Positions 23,671 through 32,981 of a stretch of DNA of 36,986 bases are shown in pieces. The notes under the pieces were generated by a model, which had not been told where the DNA came from, ran no database searches, and saw nothing but the letters and a program-made list of their open reading frames with translations. Position 1 is the first letter of the stretch; each line of letters begins with the position of its first letter. Source of the stretch: Lentisphaerota bacterium (GTDB lineage Bacteria; Verrucomicrobiota; Lentisphaeria; Victivallales; Victivallaceae); assembly GCA_015061805.1 (NCBI GenBank), contig SUVV01000020.1, positions 1 to 36,986 on the forward strand, read 5' to 3'. The position numbers and the translations under genes are program-made.

Positions 23671-24271
23671 TGATAACTTCACCTTTCTTTTTGGCGATTT
23701 TGCTCCGGGCAACCGCACTGGTCTCCTGATCACTCATATAAATACGGATCCGGCGGATATTTTCTTTGCATTCCGGAATTTTTATTTTCTCGAAGAGATT
23801 CACCCGCTGGGTGGTCGTTACCAGTTCAGCCAGAAGCAGGGCATACTGTTTCTCCAGAATTTTTCCGGCTGCGCGCAGAGAAATCATCTCTTTCAACGCG
23901 GCGATACATTCGTCGGCGTGCCACGGCGTATCGAGCAGATCCCATTGAAGCGGAGCAAATTCGACCTTTTCAAAAACCGGAATGGTGATACCGGCGATAT
24001 TGGCACTTCCGGCAATGACCTGACAGATTTCCACTTTGGATGCGAAAAACTCCGCTTCGGAACTGTCACCGAAAAACTTGAACAATGCCGCAAGTTTTAC
24101 GGAAAGCGCTTTCATTGCTTCCCGGTTGGCTTCCACCCGTTCCACGCTCTGCCTCACCTCCTGCTGCAGCTGCTGTTTTTTCAACTGCAAGGTAGGAAGA
24201 AAACGCTGAAACTGTTTGAGCGCATCCTGCTGATTTTTCTGTTCAGTTTTGGTATATTTTATTTTGGCCAT
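23663..24271 (-). CDS. atpD: V-type ATP synthase subunit D
   Basis: Subunit D is the central rotor shaft that turns inside the A3B3 head. The 202-residue protein is mostly two long helices forming a coiled coil (about 5-80 and 125-180). It has the family features LQLKKQQLQQEV at the N-terminus and TTQRVNLFEKIKIPE before the C-terminal region (IRRIRIYMSDQE). ATG 24271 is preferred; a TTG at 24283 is possible. It follows subunit B by 8 bp and overlaps the DUF1805 gene. Confidence 0.92.
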   Translation of the reverse strand: MAKIKYTKTEQKNQQDALKQFQRFLPTLQLKKQQLQQEVRQSVERVEANREAMKALSVKLAALFKFFGDSSEAEFFASKVEICQVIAGSANIAGITIPVFEKVEFAPLQWDLLDTPWHADECIAALKEMISLRAAGKILEKQYALLLAELVTTTQRVNLFEKIKIPECKENIRRIRIYMSDQETSAVARSKIAKKKGEVING

Positions 24272-24279
24272 AGTCGGAA

Positions 24280-25578
24280 TCAATTCTTTTTGGGCCAGTA
24301 TTCTTCAATCAGGTCGGTCTTGATACCGACTTCGGCGGGTTCAAAGCAGTCGGCGAGCATTTCCCAGCCCAGATCAAGCGCCCGTTCGATGGGGATATTC
24401 ACCGACAAATCCATCATCTCCTGCTCAAAACGCTTACCATACTTGAGCAGTTTATTGTCCCATCCGGACATCCGGAATCCCATGGACTGCTTTTCAAGAG
24501 TACTGCGGTAGTCCGAATAGAGCCGGATCATGGAGTCCATAATGGCGCGGTGATCACTGCGGGTGCGGCTGTTGACATTCTGCTTCAGCCGCGAAAGCGA
24601 ACCGAACGGCTCAATACGTCCGCCCTTGAGATAGAACTGTCCTTCGGTGATGTAACCGGTGTTGTCCGGAACCGGGTGGGTCACATCATCGCCGGGCATG
24701 GTGGTCACTGCGAGAATGGTGATACTGCCGGCTTCATCAAAGTCGACCGCTTTTTCGTAGCGGCTGGCAAGCTGACTGTACAAGTCGCCGGGATATCCGC
24801 GGGTGGCGGGGATCTGTTCCATCGTGATCGCGATCTCTTTGAGCGCATCGGAAAAGTTGGTCATATCGGTCAGCAGAACCAGTACCCGTTTGCCTTTGAG
24901 CGCGTAGGATTCCGCCACCGCCAGCGACATATCCGGAACCATCAGGCACTCCACCACCGGGTCAGCGGCAGTATGAATAAACATGACGGTCCGGGAAAGC
25001 GCACCGTGTTCATCGAGCGTGCGTTTGAAAGTCAGATAGTCATCATATTTCAATCCCATACCGCCGAGGACGATCACATCGACCTCCGCCTGAAGTGCGA
25101 TACGGGCAAGCAATTGGTTGTAGGGTTCACCCGCCGAGGAGAAAATCGGCAGTTTCTGGGATTCGACCAGCGTATTGAAAACGTCGATCATGGGAATATT
25201 GGTACGGATCATGTTGCGCGGAATGATACGCTTTGCCGGATTCACCGAAGGCGTACCGATGGGGATGAGTTCATCGGTGATGTCCGGGCGGTTGTCACGC
25301 GCACCGCCGCGGCCGTTGAAAACCCGTCCCAGCAGGGCATCGGAACCGGAAACCATCATCTCCCGTCCGAGGAAACGCACCTGATCGCCGGTACCGATAC
25401 CACGGCTTCCGGCAAAGACCTGCAGAGAAACGCGCCGTCCGTCGATACGGATGACCTGGGCAAGTGAAGTACCTCTGGCACTGGTGACTTCGGCAAGTTC
25501 ATTATATGCCACTCCGTCAGCTTCGACGGTGATCACGTTACCGGAGATCCGGATGATCTGATGATATACTTTACGCAT
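24280..25578 (-). CDS. atpB: V-type ATP synthase subunit B
   Basis: The non-catalytic nucleotide-site subunit of the A3B3 head (432 residues). Family motifs include the N-terminal barrel ([13 protein letters not shown]), [20 protein letters not shown] and [55 protein letters not shown] and the C-terminal [19 protein letters not shown] follow. ATG 25578 overlaps the subunit A stop by 8 bp (ATGCGTAA) and has AAGGAAC upstream, so A and B are translationally coupled. Readings that start further upstream add non-homologous residues inside atpA. Confidence 0.96.
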   Translation of the reverse strand: MRKVYHQIIRISGNVITVEADGVAYNELAEVTSARGTSLAQVIRIDGRRVSLQVFAGSRGIGTGDQVRFLGREMMVSGSDALLGRVFNGRGGARDNRPDITDELIPIGTPSVNPAKRIIPRNMIRTNIPMIDVFNTLVESQKLPIFSSAGEPYNQLLARIALQAEVDVIVLGGMGLKYDDYLTFKRTLDEHGALSRTVMFIHTAADPVVECLMVPDMSLAVAESYALKGKRVLVLLTDMTNFSDALKEIAITMEQIPATRGYPGDLYSQLASRYEKAVDFDEAGSITILAVTTMPGDDVTHPVPDNTGYITEGQFYLKGGRIEPFGSLSRLKQNVNSRTRSDHRAIMDSMIRLYSDYRSTLEKQSMGFRMSGWDNKLLKYGKRFEQEMMDLSVNIPIERALDLGWEMLADCFEPAEVGIKTDLIEEYWPKKN

Positions 25579-27313
25579 TGGATTTGGTTCCTTCCGCAAT
25601 TTTGGCATTGATCTTTTCACTCAAAGTCCGGTAATCAGCGCTGTCCGGCTCCTCGTAGTTGCGGTCGATGAACAACTGACGCAATTCGAGGAAATATTTT
25701 CGTGCGCTCTCTTTGTCCGGGAAATCAAAGGTGTCGTGCAGAACATTGCAGACATCGGCAAACATCGTCCGCTGACGGTCGGCGCCGGTCGAACCGTCGA
25801 CAGCATCGAAGGTATTCTGCTGCAGATAGACATAATCGAGGAATTCGCTTTTGAGATAAACGACGAAGTCTTCCAGACTGGTTCCCTCTTCACCGATGAC
25901 CTTCATCATCTGATTGACTTCCGAACCGCGGCGCAGAACACTGCGGGCGTAATTGAGTTCATTGCTGTCAACAACGCTCGGATATTTGCTCCAGGAATCC
26001 AGCGGATGGATCGCCGGGTAGCGGCGGGCATCAGAACGTTCACGGGAAAGACCGAGGAAAGCACCGACCACTTTGAGGGTGGCTTGAGTCACCGGCTCTT
26101 CAAAGTTGCCGCCGGCAGGGGAAACCGCACCGCCGATGGTCACTGAACCGGTTTCTCCGGTACGGAGTTTGACCATACCGGCACGTTCATAGAAACTGGC
26201 GATCAAAGATTCCAGATATGCCGGGAACGCCTCTTCTCCGGGGATCTCTTCCAGACGTCCGGACATTTCGCGCAGAGCCTGCGCCCAGCGGCTGGTGGAG
26301 TCGGCAAGCAGCAGGGTATTCAATCCCATCTGCCGGTAGTATTCGGCGAGGGTGACGGCGGTATAAACGCTCGCTTCACGCGCCGACACCGGCATACTGC
26401 TGGTGTTGCAGATGATGATGGAACGGTCCATCAGCGACTTCCCGGTACGGGGGTCGACCAGATCGGGGTATTCCCGGAGGATCTCGACCACCTCACCGGC
26501 GCGTTCACCGCAGGCGGCGATGACCACCACATCGGCTTCGGCATTCTGGCTGATGGCGTGCTGAAGCACGGTCTTTCCGGCGCCGAAAGGTCCGGGAGTA
26601 CAGAATGTTCCGCCGGTTGCCACGGGGAAGAATGTATCGATGGTACGCTGACTGGTGATCAGCGGTTTTTCCGGCAGGATCTTGTCCACATAATCGGAAA
26701 TCGGAATTTTCACCGGCCAGAACTGGGTCATGGTCACATTGCGCTTCTCTCCGGAAGCATTGACTGCGACCGCCATAACATCGTCGATGGTATAATCACC
26801 TTCAACAGCCACCGATTCCAGGGTCCACTCGCCTTTCCAGGCGAAGGGGATCATGATGTAGTGAGTGATATTGGCTTCGGGGACCGAACCCACCCGGTCA
26901 CCGGCACGGAGAACCGCTCCGGCAGATGCGATGGGGGTGAAGTGCCATTTGGTTTCCCGGTCGAGCGCCCGCAGATAGATGCCGCGCTGAAGAAAATATC
27001 CGGAATGTTCCGCCAGCAGTTTCAGCGGATTCTGCAATCCGTCATAGACCTGGGCGAGCAGACCGGGACCGAGTTCAACGCTGAGCAGTTCTCCGGTGAA
27101 TTCCACCAGATCTCCGGCTTTGAGTCCGTTGGTACTTTCAAATGCCTGCAAGTCAGCATATTTTCCTCTTACCCGGATGACTTCGCACTTGATCCGCGAA
27201 TCTCCTGCCACGGCAAATGCCACTTCGTTCTGAATGACCTGCCGGGAATATTCGACGGTGATCATGTTGCCGTTGACACCGACGATCTTTTCAAAGAATT
27301 TTTCCTGCTCCAT
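25571..27313 (-). CDS. atpA: V-type ATP synthase catalytic subunit A
   Basis: The catalytic subunit of the V-type ATPase/ATP synthase (580 residues). The Walker A loop is GPFGAGKTV (241-249), preceded by [19 protein letters not shown]. The non-homologous bulge region (about 115-200) typical of V-type A subunits is present, as are [12 protein letters not shown] and [27 protein letters not shown] precedes the start. Chlamydial and Bacteroidetes enzymes of this type may use Na+ or H+; the ion cannot be told here because the membrane subunits are not encoded in the window. Confidence 0.97.
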   Translation of the reverse strand: MEQEKFFEKIVGVNGNMITVEYSRQVIQNEVAFAVAGDSRIKCEVIRVRGKYADLQAFESTNGLKAGDLVEFTGELLSVELGPGLLAQVYDGLQNPLKLLAEHSGYFLQRGIYLRALDRETKWHFTPIASAGAVLRAGDRVGSVPEANITHYIMIPFAWKGEWTLESVAVEGDYTIDDVMAVAVNASGEKRNVTMTQFWPVKIPISDYVDKILPEKPLITSQRTIDTFFPVATGGTFCTPGPFGAGKTVLQHAISQNAEADVVVIAACGERAGEVVEILREYPDLVDPRTGKSLMDRSIIICNTSSMPVSAREASVYTAVTLAEYYRQMGLNTLLLADSTSRWAQALREMSGRLEEIPGEEAFPAYLESLIASFYERAGMVKLRTGETGSVTIGGAVSPAGGNFEEPVTQATLKVVGAFLGLSRERSDARRYPAIHPLDSWSKYPSVVDSNELNYARSVLRRGSEVNQMMKVIGEEGTSLEDFVVYLKSEFLDYVYLQQNTFDAVDGSTGADRQRTMFADVCNVLHDTFDFPDKESARKYFLELRQLFIDRNYEEPDSADYRTLSEKINAKIAEGTKSNA

Positions 27314-27342
27314 AAATATTTTTTCTCCTGCTGAAAGGATGA

Positions 27343-27870
27343 TTACATTTCATTGATAACACCGGAAAGCCGGTTCACCGTTTCCTCAAAGACGGCAGTA
27401 CCGTCAACGGCGTTGCGGCGATGGTACTTTTCCAGAGAAGCCAGACGCAGCCGGTAACAGCAAAGCGAAACAAAATCCATTTCGTGTCCGGTTTCAAGAT
27501 CATCGATCTTTCCCCAGCGGATCAGATCCACCATCCGTTCGCGCTCCAGCGGATCATCGGATGCCGCCGCGGCAGGCAGAGCAAAGTCCACCTCGCTGTA
27601 GAAATCATCCGGCTGAGGCAAACCGGTAAAAAGCCCCAGTTTCTCCTGACGGTTTTCGGCGATACGGAGTTTCAGAAAACGGTCGAACTCCCGCATTTCA
27701 CGGTAAACCCCTTTGACCTGAACTTTCGGATCATCCCATGAGACCAACTGTTCAAAACGGCGGCGCGAAAGAACATCTCCGGCGATCTTATCAAAATCAG
27801 CAAGTGTTATTTCTGCGGGAACGCCGCATTTCAATGTGGGCAAAGTTGCAAAAAGGTATCCGTAAAACAT
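27343..27870 (-). CDS. DUF2764 family protein of the V-ATPase operon
   Basis: A 175-residue protein starting MFYGYLFATLPTL, as is typical of the DUF2764 family. That family sits between subunits E and A in V-ATPase operons of Chlamydiae, Bacteroidetes and spirochaetes, and the place is the same here. Its charged, helical nature and fixed position suggest it substitutes for the missing stator subunit C, which is inference. It begins 3 bp after the subunit E stop. Confidence 0.85.
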   Translation of the reverse strand: MFYGYLFATLPTLKCGVPAEITLADFDKIAGDVLSRRRFEQLVSWDDPKVQVKGVYREMREFDRFLKLRIAENRQEKLGLFTGLPQPDDFYSEVDFALPAAAASDDPLERERMVDLIRWGKIDDLETGHEMDFVSLCCYRLRLASLEKYHRRNAVDGTAVFEETVNRLSGVINEM

Positions 27871-27873
27871 CTT

Positions 27874-28476
27874 TTATTCTGCCTTGAAAACCGCCGCGAG
27901 CTGCTCTCCGGCATATCCGGCGAGCAGTTCGTTGACCGCCGCATCGCTGAAATCAAAATAACAGTCACTGTCGTTGAATTCCAACTGAACGCCGCCGGAA
28001 AGTTCCGAATCCCCGAAAACTTCCGGAGCTTTTTTCAGCGTATCAGCCAGCGCCCCTTTGAGCGCTGCATCCAGAGATGCGACATCTTTGACCGCCGTCC
28101 GGATATTCAATTCGCTTTCCGGAGAAGATGCAAAACTTGCCGCCAGTTCCCGGATGAGTTGTGCCATAAATTCCGGGGTCAGCGCCGCCGAAGTCGCACC
28201 TTTGATCGCAGCATTGAGTCTGCCGGAAAGTTCCGAACGCAGCTGCAGAGCGATATCGCGCGCCGCCTGACGGGTAGTTGACAGCGCCCGCTGTTTGAAA
28301 GATTCGGCCTCGGCTTCCGCCTTGGCAATTATCACGCTGCTTTCGGCTTTGGCGGAACTCAAAACCGCCTCAGCTTCCCGGCGCGCGTCCTCGATGATCC
28401 GGGCGGCTTCCGCCTCGGCTTTCTGAATACCGTCGGCATTGATCTTATCCAACAGACTCTGCAGTTCTTCTCCCAT
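27874..28476 (-). CDS. atpE: V-type ATP synthase subunit E
   Basis: The peripheral-stalk subunit E (200 residues). The N-terminal half (about 5-95) is a long Ala/Glu/Arg-rich coiled coil (EAEAARIIEDARREAEAVL), and the C-terminal half is a small globular domain ending YAGEQLAAVFKAE. GAAAGG precedes the start. It is the first gene of the operon, which runs E, DUF2764, A, B, D, DUF1805, psd. Confidence 0.88.
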   Translation of the reverse strand: MGEELQSLLDKINADGIQKAEAEAARIIEDARREAEAVLSSAKAESSVIIAKAEAEAESFKQRALSTTRQAARDIALQLRSELSGRLNAAIKGATSAALTPEFMAQLIRELAASFASSPESELNIRTAVKDVASLDAALKGALADTLKKAPEVFGDSELSGGVQLEFNDSDCYFDFSDAAVNELLAGYAGEQLAAVFKAE

Positions 28477-28537
28477 ATTACGACCTTTCAGTTATGAAAT
28501 CCAAATATTTTTATAAAAAAAACTATCATGAATATAA

Positions 28538-28564
28538 AATATACCCTTTCATGCAAAATTTCAA
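28538..28564 (-). promoter_or_regulatory. Possible promoter of the V-ATPase operon
   Basis: On the minus strand: TTGAAA, only 15-nt spacer, TATATT. The spacing is short, and the AT-rich leader offers other -10 candidates (TTATATTC), so this is tentative. It lies back-to-back with the promoter at 28568-28596. Confidence 0.3.
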
Positions 28565-28567
28565 GTC

Positions 28568-28596
28568 TTGAATCAATAAATATTTTGTGCTATATT
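28568..28596 (+). promoter_or_regulatory. Sigma-70 promoter of the catabolic operon
   Basis: TTGAAT (28568-28573), 17-nt spacer, TATATT (28591-28596), the same hexamers and spacing as the tsaD promoter. Start expected near 28603, leader about 43 nt with GGAGACGGGAACG before ATG 28646. Confidence 0.68.
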
Positions 28597-28645
28597 ATAC
28601 TGAAAACAGAGTCTTTAATGCTGATATAACAAGGAGACGGGAACG

Positions 28646-29113
28646 ATGATTTACGACAGCATGAGAGCATTTCAGAAATACAAAGGAATTTCCCCTGAAA
28701 TATGGAGCAAAATCACCGGATTTCTCGACTCGGTTTCCGGAACCATCCCCGAAGCATCTTCGACCAGGCTTGACGGCGATAAACTCATCGCCAATGTCGT
28801 TCATACCAACACCCGCAGTTTCGACAGCGGCAAGTATGAAAGCCACCGCCGCTATGTCGATATCCATATTCCGCTGCGCGGTGAGGAGACCATCATCTGC
28901 CGCAGTGACAGTTGCGACCTCAAGCAGATCGGCTCTTTCGATGAAGCCAATGATTACGTCCTCTTTGAAGCAGCGACCGGCATCCCGGTCGCACTTGAAC
29001 CGGGATATTTTCTCTTTCTCTACCCCGGCGAACCTCACAATGTCCTCAATGGCGACGGTTCTGCCATCGTCAAGGTGATCATCAAGATCGATATTGAACT
29101 CTTAAACTGCTGA
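28646..29113 (+). CDS. YhcH/YjgK/YiaL (EbgC-like) family protein
   Basis: A 155-residue cupin-like protein of the DUF386 family. It shows the metal-site pattern KYESHRRYVDIHIPLRGEE (near 70-88) and the late histidine in YPGEPHNV (near 131). Relatives include EbgC (small subunit of evolved beta-galactosidase) and YhcH of sialic-acid operons; sugar anomerase roles have been suggested for the family. It heads an operon with a large glycosidase 16 bp downstream, so sugar processing is likely here. Confidence 0.87.
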   Translation: MIYDSMRAFQKYKGISPEIWSKITGFLDSVSGTIPEASSTRLDGDKLIANVVHTNTRSFDSGKYESHRRYVDIHIPLRGEETIICRSDSCDLKQIGSFDEANDYVLFEAATGIPVALEPGYFLFLYPGEPHNVLNGDGSAIVKVIIKIDIELLNC

Positions 29114-29129
29114 CCTCACGGAATATCTC

Positions 29130-32100
29130 ATGCTCAACCAACTGCTGAAAAACTTCAAAAATCCCGGTTCCGCCCTGCGCGGTGCACCTTTCTGGGCATG
29201 GAATTCCGCCCTCTCCCCCGAAACTCTGCGCGAACAGATCCGGGACATGAAAGCGATGGGATTCGGAGGATTCTACATGCACTCCCGTACCGGACTGGAC
29301 ACGCCGTACCTCTCTGACCAATGGTTCGAATGTATTTCCAGCTGCATCGACGAAGCCGAAAAACTGGATATGGAAGCATGGCTCTACGATGAAGACCGCT
29401 GGCCATCCGGCGCCGCCGGCGGCATCGTCACCGCCGATGACCGCTTCAAAATGCGTAAACTCAAATATTGTCAGGGCAATCCGCCGGAATCCGGCCGCCT
29501 GCTTGCCCGGTTCATCCTCGAAGCCGACGGCAATCATCTGATCAACGCCCGCCGTCTGCCGGATGATGAAACAGTTTCCGGAGATTTTTACAGTTTCTAC
29601 TGGGAATACATGGAGCGCTCCAGCTGGTACAACGGCGAAACCTATCTCGATACCATGAACCGTGATGCGGTGCAGGAGTTCATCAATGTCACCCACGAAG
29701 AGTACCGCAAACGCTATCAGGATAAGTTCGGCAAATCAGTTCCGGGAATATTTTCCGATGAACCGTGCTACATTCACGGCGATGTCCTCTTGAGTATGCC
29801 GTGGACGCCTGCCCTGCCGGAGGAGTTCCGCAAAAGTTACGGCTACGACCTGCTGGACAACCTGCCGGAACTTTTCTTCTTTGCCGAATACGAAGTTTCC
29901 CGCGTCCGGCATGACTACTACGACCTTATCACCCGGCTTTTCACTGAAAACTTCACCGGCGCCATCGGCAAATGGTGCGGCAAACACAACTTCGCCATGA
30001 CCGGACACACCCTCGCCGAAGACTATCTTTCCGGGCAGGCACTCTATTGCGGCAGCGCCATGCGTTTTTATGAGCACATGCAGATCCCCGGAGTTGATGT
30101 CCTCACCGAACACTGGAATGTTTTCAATACCGTCAAGCAGTGCACTTCTGCCGCGCGTCAGCAGGGCAAAGAACGGGTCATGACCGAAAGTTATGCCTGT
30201 ACCGGCTGGGACTTCCCGATTTCCGGTCACAAAGCCCTCTGCGACTGGCAATTCGCACTCGGAGTCAATCAGCGCTGTCTGCATCTGACATGGTACTCCA
30301 TGGAGGCCGAAGCCAAGCGGGATTATCCGGCATCGATCTCCAAACATTCACCGTGGCATGCCCAATATCCGGTGGTCGAAGATTACTTTGCCCGGATGTC
30401 CGCCGTCCTCATCCCCGGAGATGAGATCCGTGACCTGCTGGTGATCCATCCCATCGAATCGGTCTGGTCGGTGCTGGTCAAAGATATTCCAGCCACCGAT
30501 GCCGAACGCGAACGGCGCCAGATCAGGCCCGGCACCAAAGCCATGGACGGATTTTATTCGGAACAGGTCGCTCCGCTCGACCGCGCCCACAGTGATCTCA
30601 CCAACACCCTGCTTGCCGAACATCTGGACTTTGACTTCGGCGATGAAGAACACATTTCCCGCTTCGGCTCCATCCGCGAAGATAAATTTATCCTCGGGAA
30701 AGCAGAATACTCCATGGTTCTCATCCCGCAGCTGAAAACCATCCGTTCCACCACACTCAAACTGCTGAAAGATTTCAAGGGAAAGGTCTTCTACATCGGC
30801 GATCCTCCGGAATTCGTCGATGCCCTCCCCTCTTCCGAAGCCAAAGAGGTGTTCAAAAAATTCGTTCCGGTCGATCCGGCAAATCCTGCCGGCACCATCC
30901 CCCGGAGGGTTTCTATTTCCGCAGACGAAAAGCAGGCTCCGGCGGTGCTTTACCGCCTTGCGGCACTGGATAAGGGTTATACCTTCATGCTCTGCAATAC
31001 CTCAATGCCCTTTACCACTGCGATCAAGGAAGCCCCCATGGTGCGCGACCGCAAAATCGCCTACCCGGAACTTTCAATCTCCATCGCTGTACCGGCACAG
31101 GGAAATCTTTTTGAACTTGATCCGGTTTCAGGAGAGATCACTCCGGTCGATTTCCGGTATACCGATGGGATGTACCGCTTCAACACCGCGCTTGATATTC
31201 TGCAAAGCCGTCTTTACCTCATCACAGAAGAAAACATCGCTGCTGCAGCGGGCAAAAACGCCATTGAGTTTGCCGGAAAAGAAGTTTTGCCGGAAAAAAA
31301 GTTTTCCTACCGGCTTTCCGAACCGAACCGCATGGTACTCGATCACGCCCGCTGGAGAATCAACAACGGTCAATGGAAAAAAAACAACTACATTCTGCTC
31401 ATTGATGACGAACTGCGCGAAATGCTCGGTTCAACGCCCCGCGGCGGCTTGATGGCTCAACCGTGGCGCTGGGATAAAACCCGGAAATGGCAAAGTGCCG
31501 ATCTCGAACTGGAATACAATTTCACTTGCGATATTCTCCCGGCAGCGGATTGCACACTCTATCTGGAGCACCCCGAACTCTACACCTTTGAACTCAACGG
31601 CGCCGTTCTCCCCGCCGAAAAATGCGGTTTCTGGATGGATAAAGTGCTTCAAGGCATCCGGATACCACTGAATTTCCTCAAAAAAGGAGACAATCAATTG
31701 ATTCTCCGCTGTTCCTACAACTGCGGATTGCGCGGCTTGGAAAGCATGTATATTGCAGGATGCTTCGGTGTAAAAGGAGATTCCACGATCACCGCTTTGC
31801 CGGAGAAACTCACCGTCGGCGACTGGTGCAGCCAATATCTGCCCAACTTTGCAGGCAATCTCACCTACGTCTTTGAGTGCGAAATCGCTTCCGACGCGTT
31901 CATTGCTGTTTCAGAATGGCGAGGAACCATGCTCGGTATAAAAATCGATGACAACGATGAAGTCCTGCTGCCGTGGCCGCCGTACCGGACCGGGATATCC
32001 GCCGGCAAACACCGCGTGGAGATAACCGTCTACGGACACCGCCGCAATGCGCTGGGTCCCTTCTACCTCAACGAAAAGTGGCCCGTCCGCACCGGTCCCT

Positions 32101-32192
32101 ATCAGCACAAGGTCTATGAACACCCGGAGCGCCAGCTCGTCCCCTGCGGTCTGCTCGCCATGCCGGAAATTTTACAATTAAAGGAGTTGTAA
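29130..32192 (+). CDS. Large glycoside hydrolase-like protein (GH106-like)
   Basis: A 1020-residue protein without a signal peptide. Residues about 15-420 look like a TIM barrel: GAPFWAWNS (19-26), MGFGGFYMHSRTGL (43-56), WLYDEDRWPSGAAGG (84-98). Candidate catalytic glutamates are Glu211 in FSDEPCY and Glu353 in MTESYACTG. Residues about 430-700 resemble a linker/Rossmann-type region (VLIPQLKTIRS). The C-terminal 250 residues look like galactose-binding beta-sandwich domains. The pattern is closest to the GH106 alpha-L-rhamnosidase-like group common in Lentisphaerota and Planctomycetes. Activity on rhamnosides is family-level inference and other glycosidic targets are possible. It is 2 bp upstream of the next gene. 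Confidence 0.75.
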   Translation: MLNQLLKNFKNPGSALRGAPFWAWNSALSPETLREQIRDMKAMGFGGFYMHSRTGLDTPYLSDQWFECISSCIDEAEKLDMEAWLYDEDRWPSGAAGGIVTADDRFKMRKLKYCQGNPPESGRLLARFILEADGNHLINARRLPDDETVSGDFYSFYWEYMERSSWYNGETYLDTMNRDAVQEFINVTHEEYRKRYQDKFGKSVPGIFSDEPCYIHGDVLLSMPWTPALPEEFRKSYGYDLLDNLPELFFFAEYEVSRVRHDYYDLITRLFTENFTGAIGKWCGKHNFAMTGHTLAEDYLSGQALYCGSAMRFYEHMQIPGVDVLTEHWNVFNTVKQCTSAARQQGKERVMTESYACTGWDFPISGHKALCDWQFALGVNQRCLHLTWYSMEAEAKRDYPASISKHSPWHAQYPVVEDYFARMSAVLIPGDEIRDLLVIHPIESVWSVLVKDIPATDAERERRQIRPGTKAMDGFYSEQVAPLDRAHSDLTNTLLAEHLDFDFGDEEHISRFGSIREDKFILGKAEYSMVLIPQLKTIRSTTLKLLKDFKGKVFYIGDPPEFVDALPSSEAKEVFKKFVPVDPANPAGTIPRRVSISADEKQAPAVLYRLAALDKGYTFMLCNTSMPFTTAIKEAPMVRDRKIAYPELSISIAVPAQGNLFELDPVSGEITPVDFRYTDGMYRFNTALDILQSRLYLITEENIAAAAGKNAIEFAGKEVLPEKKFSYRLSEPNRMVLDHARWRINNGQWKKNNYILLIDDELREMLGSTPRGGLMAQPWRWDKTRKWQSADLELEYNFTCDILPAADCTLYLEHPELYTFELNGAVLPAEKCGFWMDKVLQGIRIPLNFLKKGDNQLILRCSYNCGLRGLESMYIAGCFGVKGDSTITALPEKLTVGDWCSQYLPNFAGNLTYVFECEIASDAFIAVSEWRGTMLGIKIDDNDEVLLPWPPYRTGISAGKHRVEITVYGHRRNALGPFYLNEKWPVRTGPYQHKVYEHPERQLVPCGLLAMPEILQLKEL

Positions 32193-32194
32193 CA

Positions 32195-32971
32195 ATGCAA
32201 AAATCCCATTGGACAATTTTGATCCTGTTATTTCTGGCGCTGAACTGCGCCGGCAAGGAGAATACATTCACGGTGGCAAGTTATAACATCCGTTCATTCA
32301 GCACCATGAACCGGCGGAAAGATGTCGCCGGAACCATCCGGGCGATCGGAAATTTGAAAAGCGATATCTGCGGTCTGCAGGAGGTGCGGAAATACAAGAG
32401 CGAAAATCCTGCCCCGCTGGAAGTCGCCGGACAACAACTCGCGATGACCCCGAATTTCTGCTGTACGCTGCGCCGGAAAAATTTTGAATACGGCATCGGA
32501 ACACTTTCAAAATTCAAAGCCGAACCGGTCGCGGAACTCAAACTCCCCAACGCGGACAAGCAGGAACCCCGCAAGGCGATGATATTGAAAGTCCATTCGC
32601 CCGGCGGCATATTTTACTTTGTCAACACTCATCTTGCGCCGGTAAGAAAACCCAAAGCCGATATCCGGGAAACACAATTAAAAACTATTCTTGATTATGT
32701 GGAAAAAAACAAACTGTATCCGGCAATTTTGACCGGAGACCTCAATGCCACACCGGATTCAGCGGCAATAAAACTGCTGCAATCCAAATGGCATATCGCC
32801 GGAGATAACACTCCGACCTTCCCGGCATCAAAACCGGACAGGAGGATCGATTTTATCGCTTTCTCCCCCGCCGATGCCTTTGAAGTTATCGCTTATGAGG
32901 TCGGCAACGAACCGGTTGCATCCGACCACCGTCCGATAAAAGCAAAACTGCGTATCAACAAATCAGAATAA
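32195..32971 (+). CDS. Secreted endonuclease/exonuclease/phosphatase family protein
   Basis: A 258-residue EEP-fold metal-dependent phosphoesterase with an N-terminal signal peptide (about 1-20, ending NCAG; not a proper lipobox). Catalytic signature residues are all readable: Asn31 in ASYNIRS, Glu63 in LQEVR, His in NTHLAP, GDLNATPDS and the terminal SDHRP. Exported members cleave phosphodiesters of nucleic acids, lipids or sugar phosphates; this one's substrate is unknown. It sits in the glycan operon, 2 bp after the glycosidase and 10 bp before the dehydrogenase. Confidence 0.87.
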   Translation: MQKSHWTILILLFLALNCAGKENTFTVASYNIRSFSTMNRRKDVAGTIRAIGNLKSDICGLQEVRKYKSENPAPLEVAGQQLAMTPNFCCTLRRKNFEYGIGTLSKFKAEPVAELKLPNADKQEPRKAMILKVHSPGGIFYFVNTHLAPVRKPKADIRETQLKTILDYVEKNKLYPAILTGDLNATPDSAAIKLLQSKWHIAGDNTPTFPASKPDRRIDFIAFSPADAFEVIAYEVGNEPVASDHRPIKAKLRINKSE

Positions 32972-32981
32972 GGATCATACA

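Noticed and set aside
24550-25467. Plus-strand ORF antisense to V-ATPase subunit B
   Set aside because: Shadow of a strongly conserved gene.
26558-27334. Plus-strand ORF antisense to V-ATPase subunit A
   Set aside because: Shadow of a strongly conserved gene; no recognisable domain.
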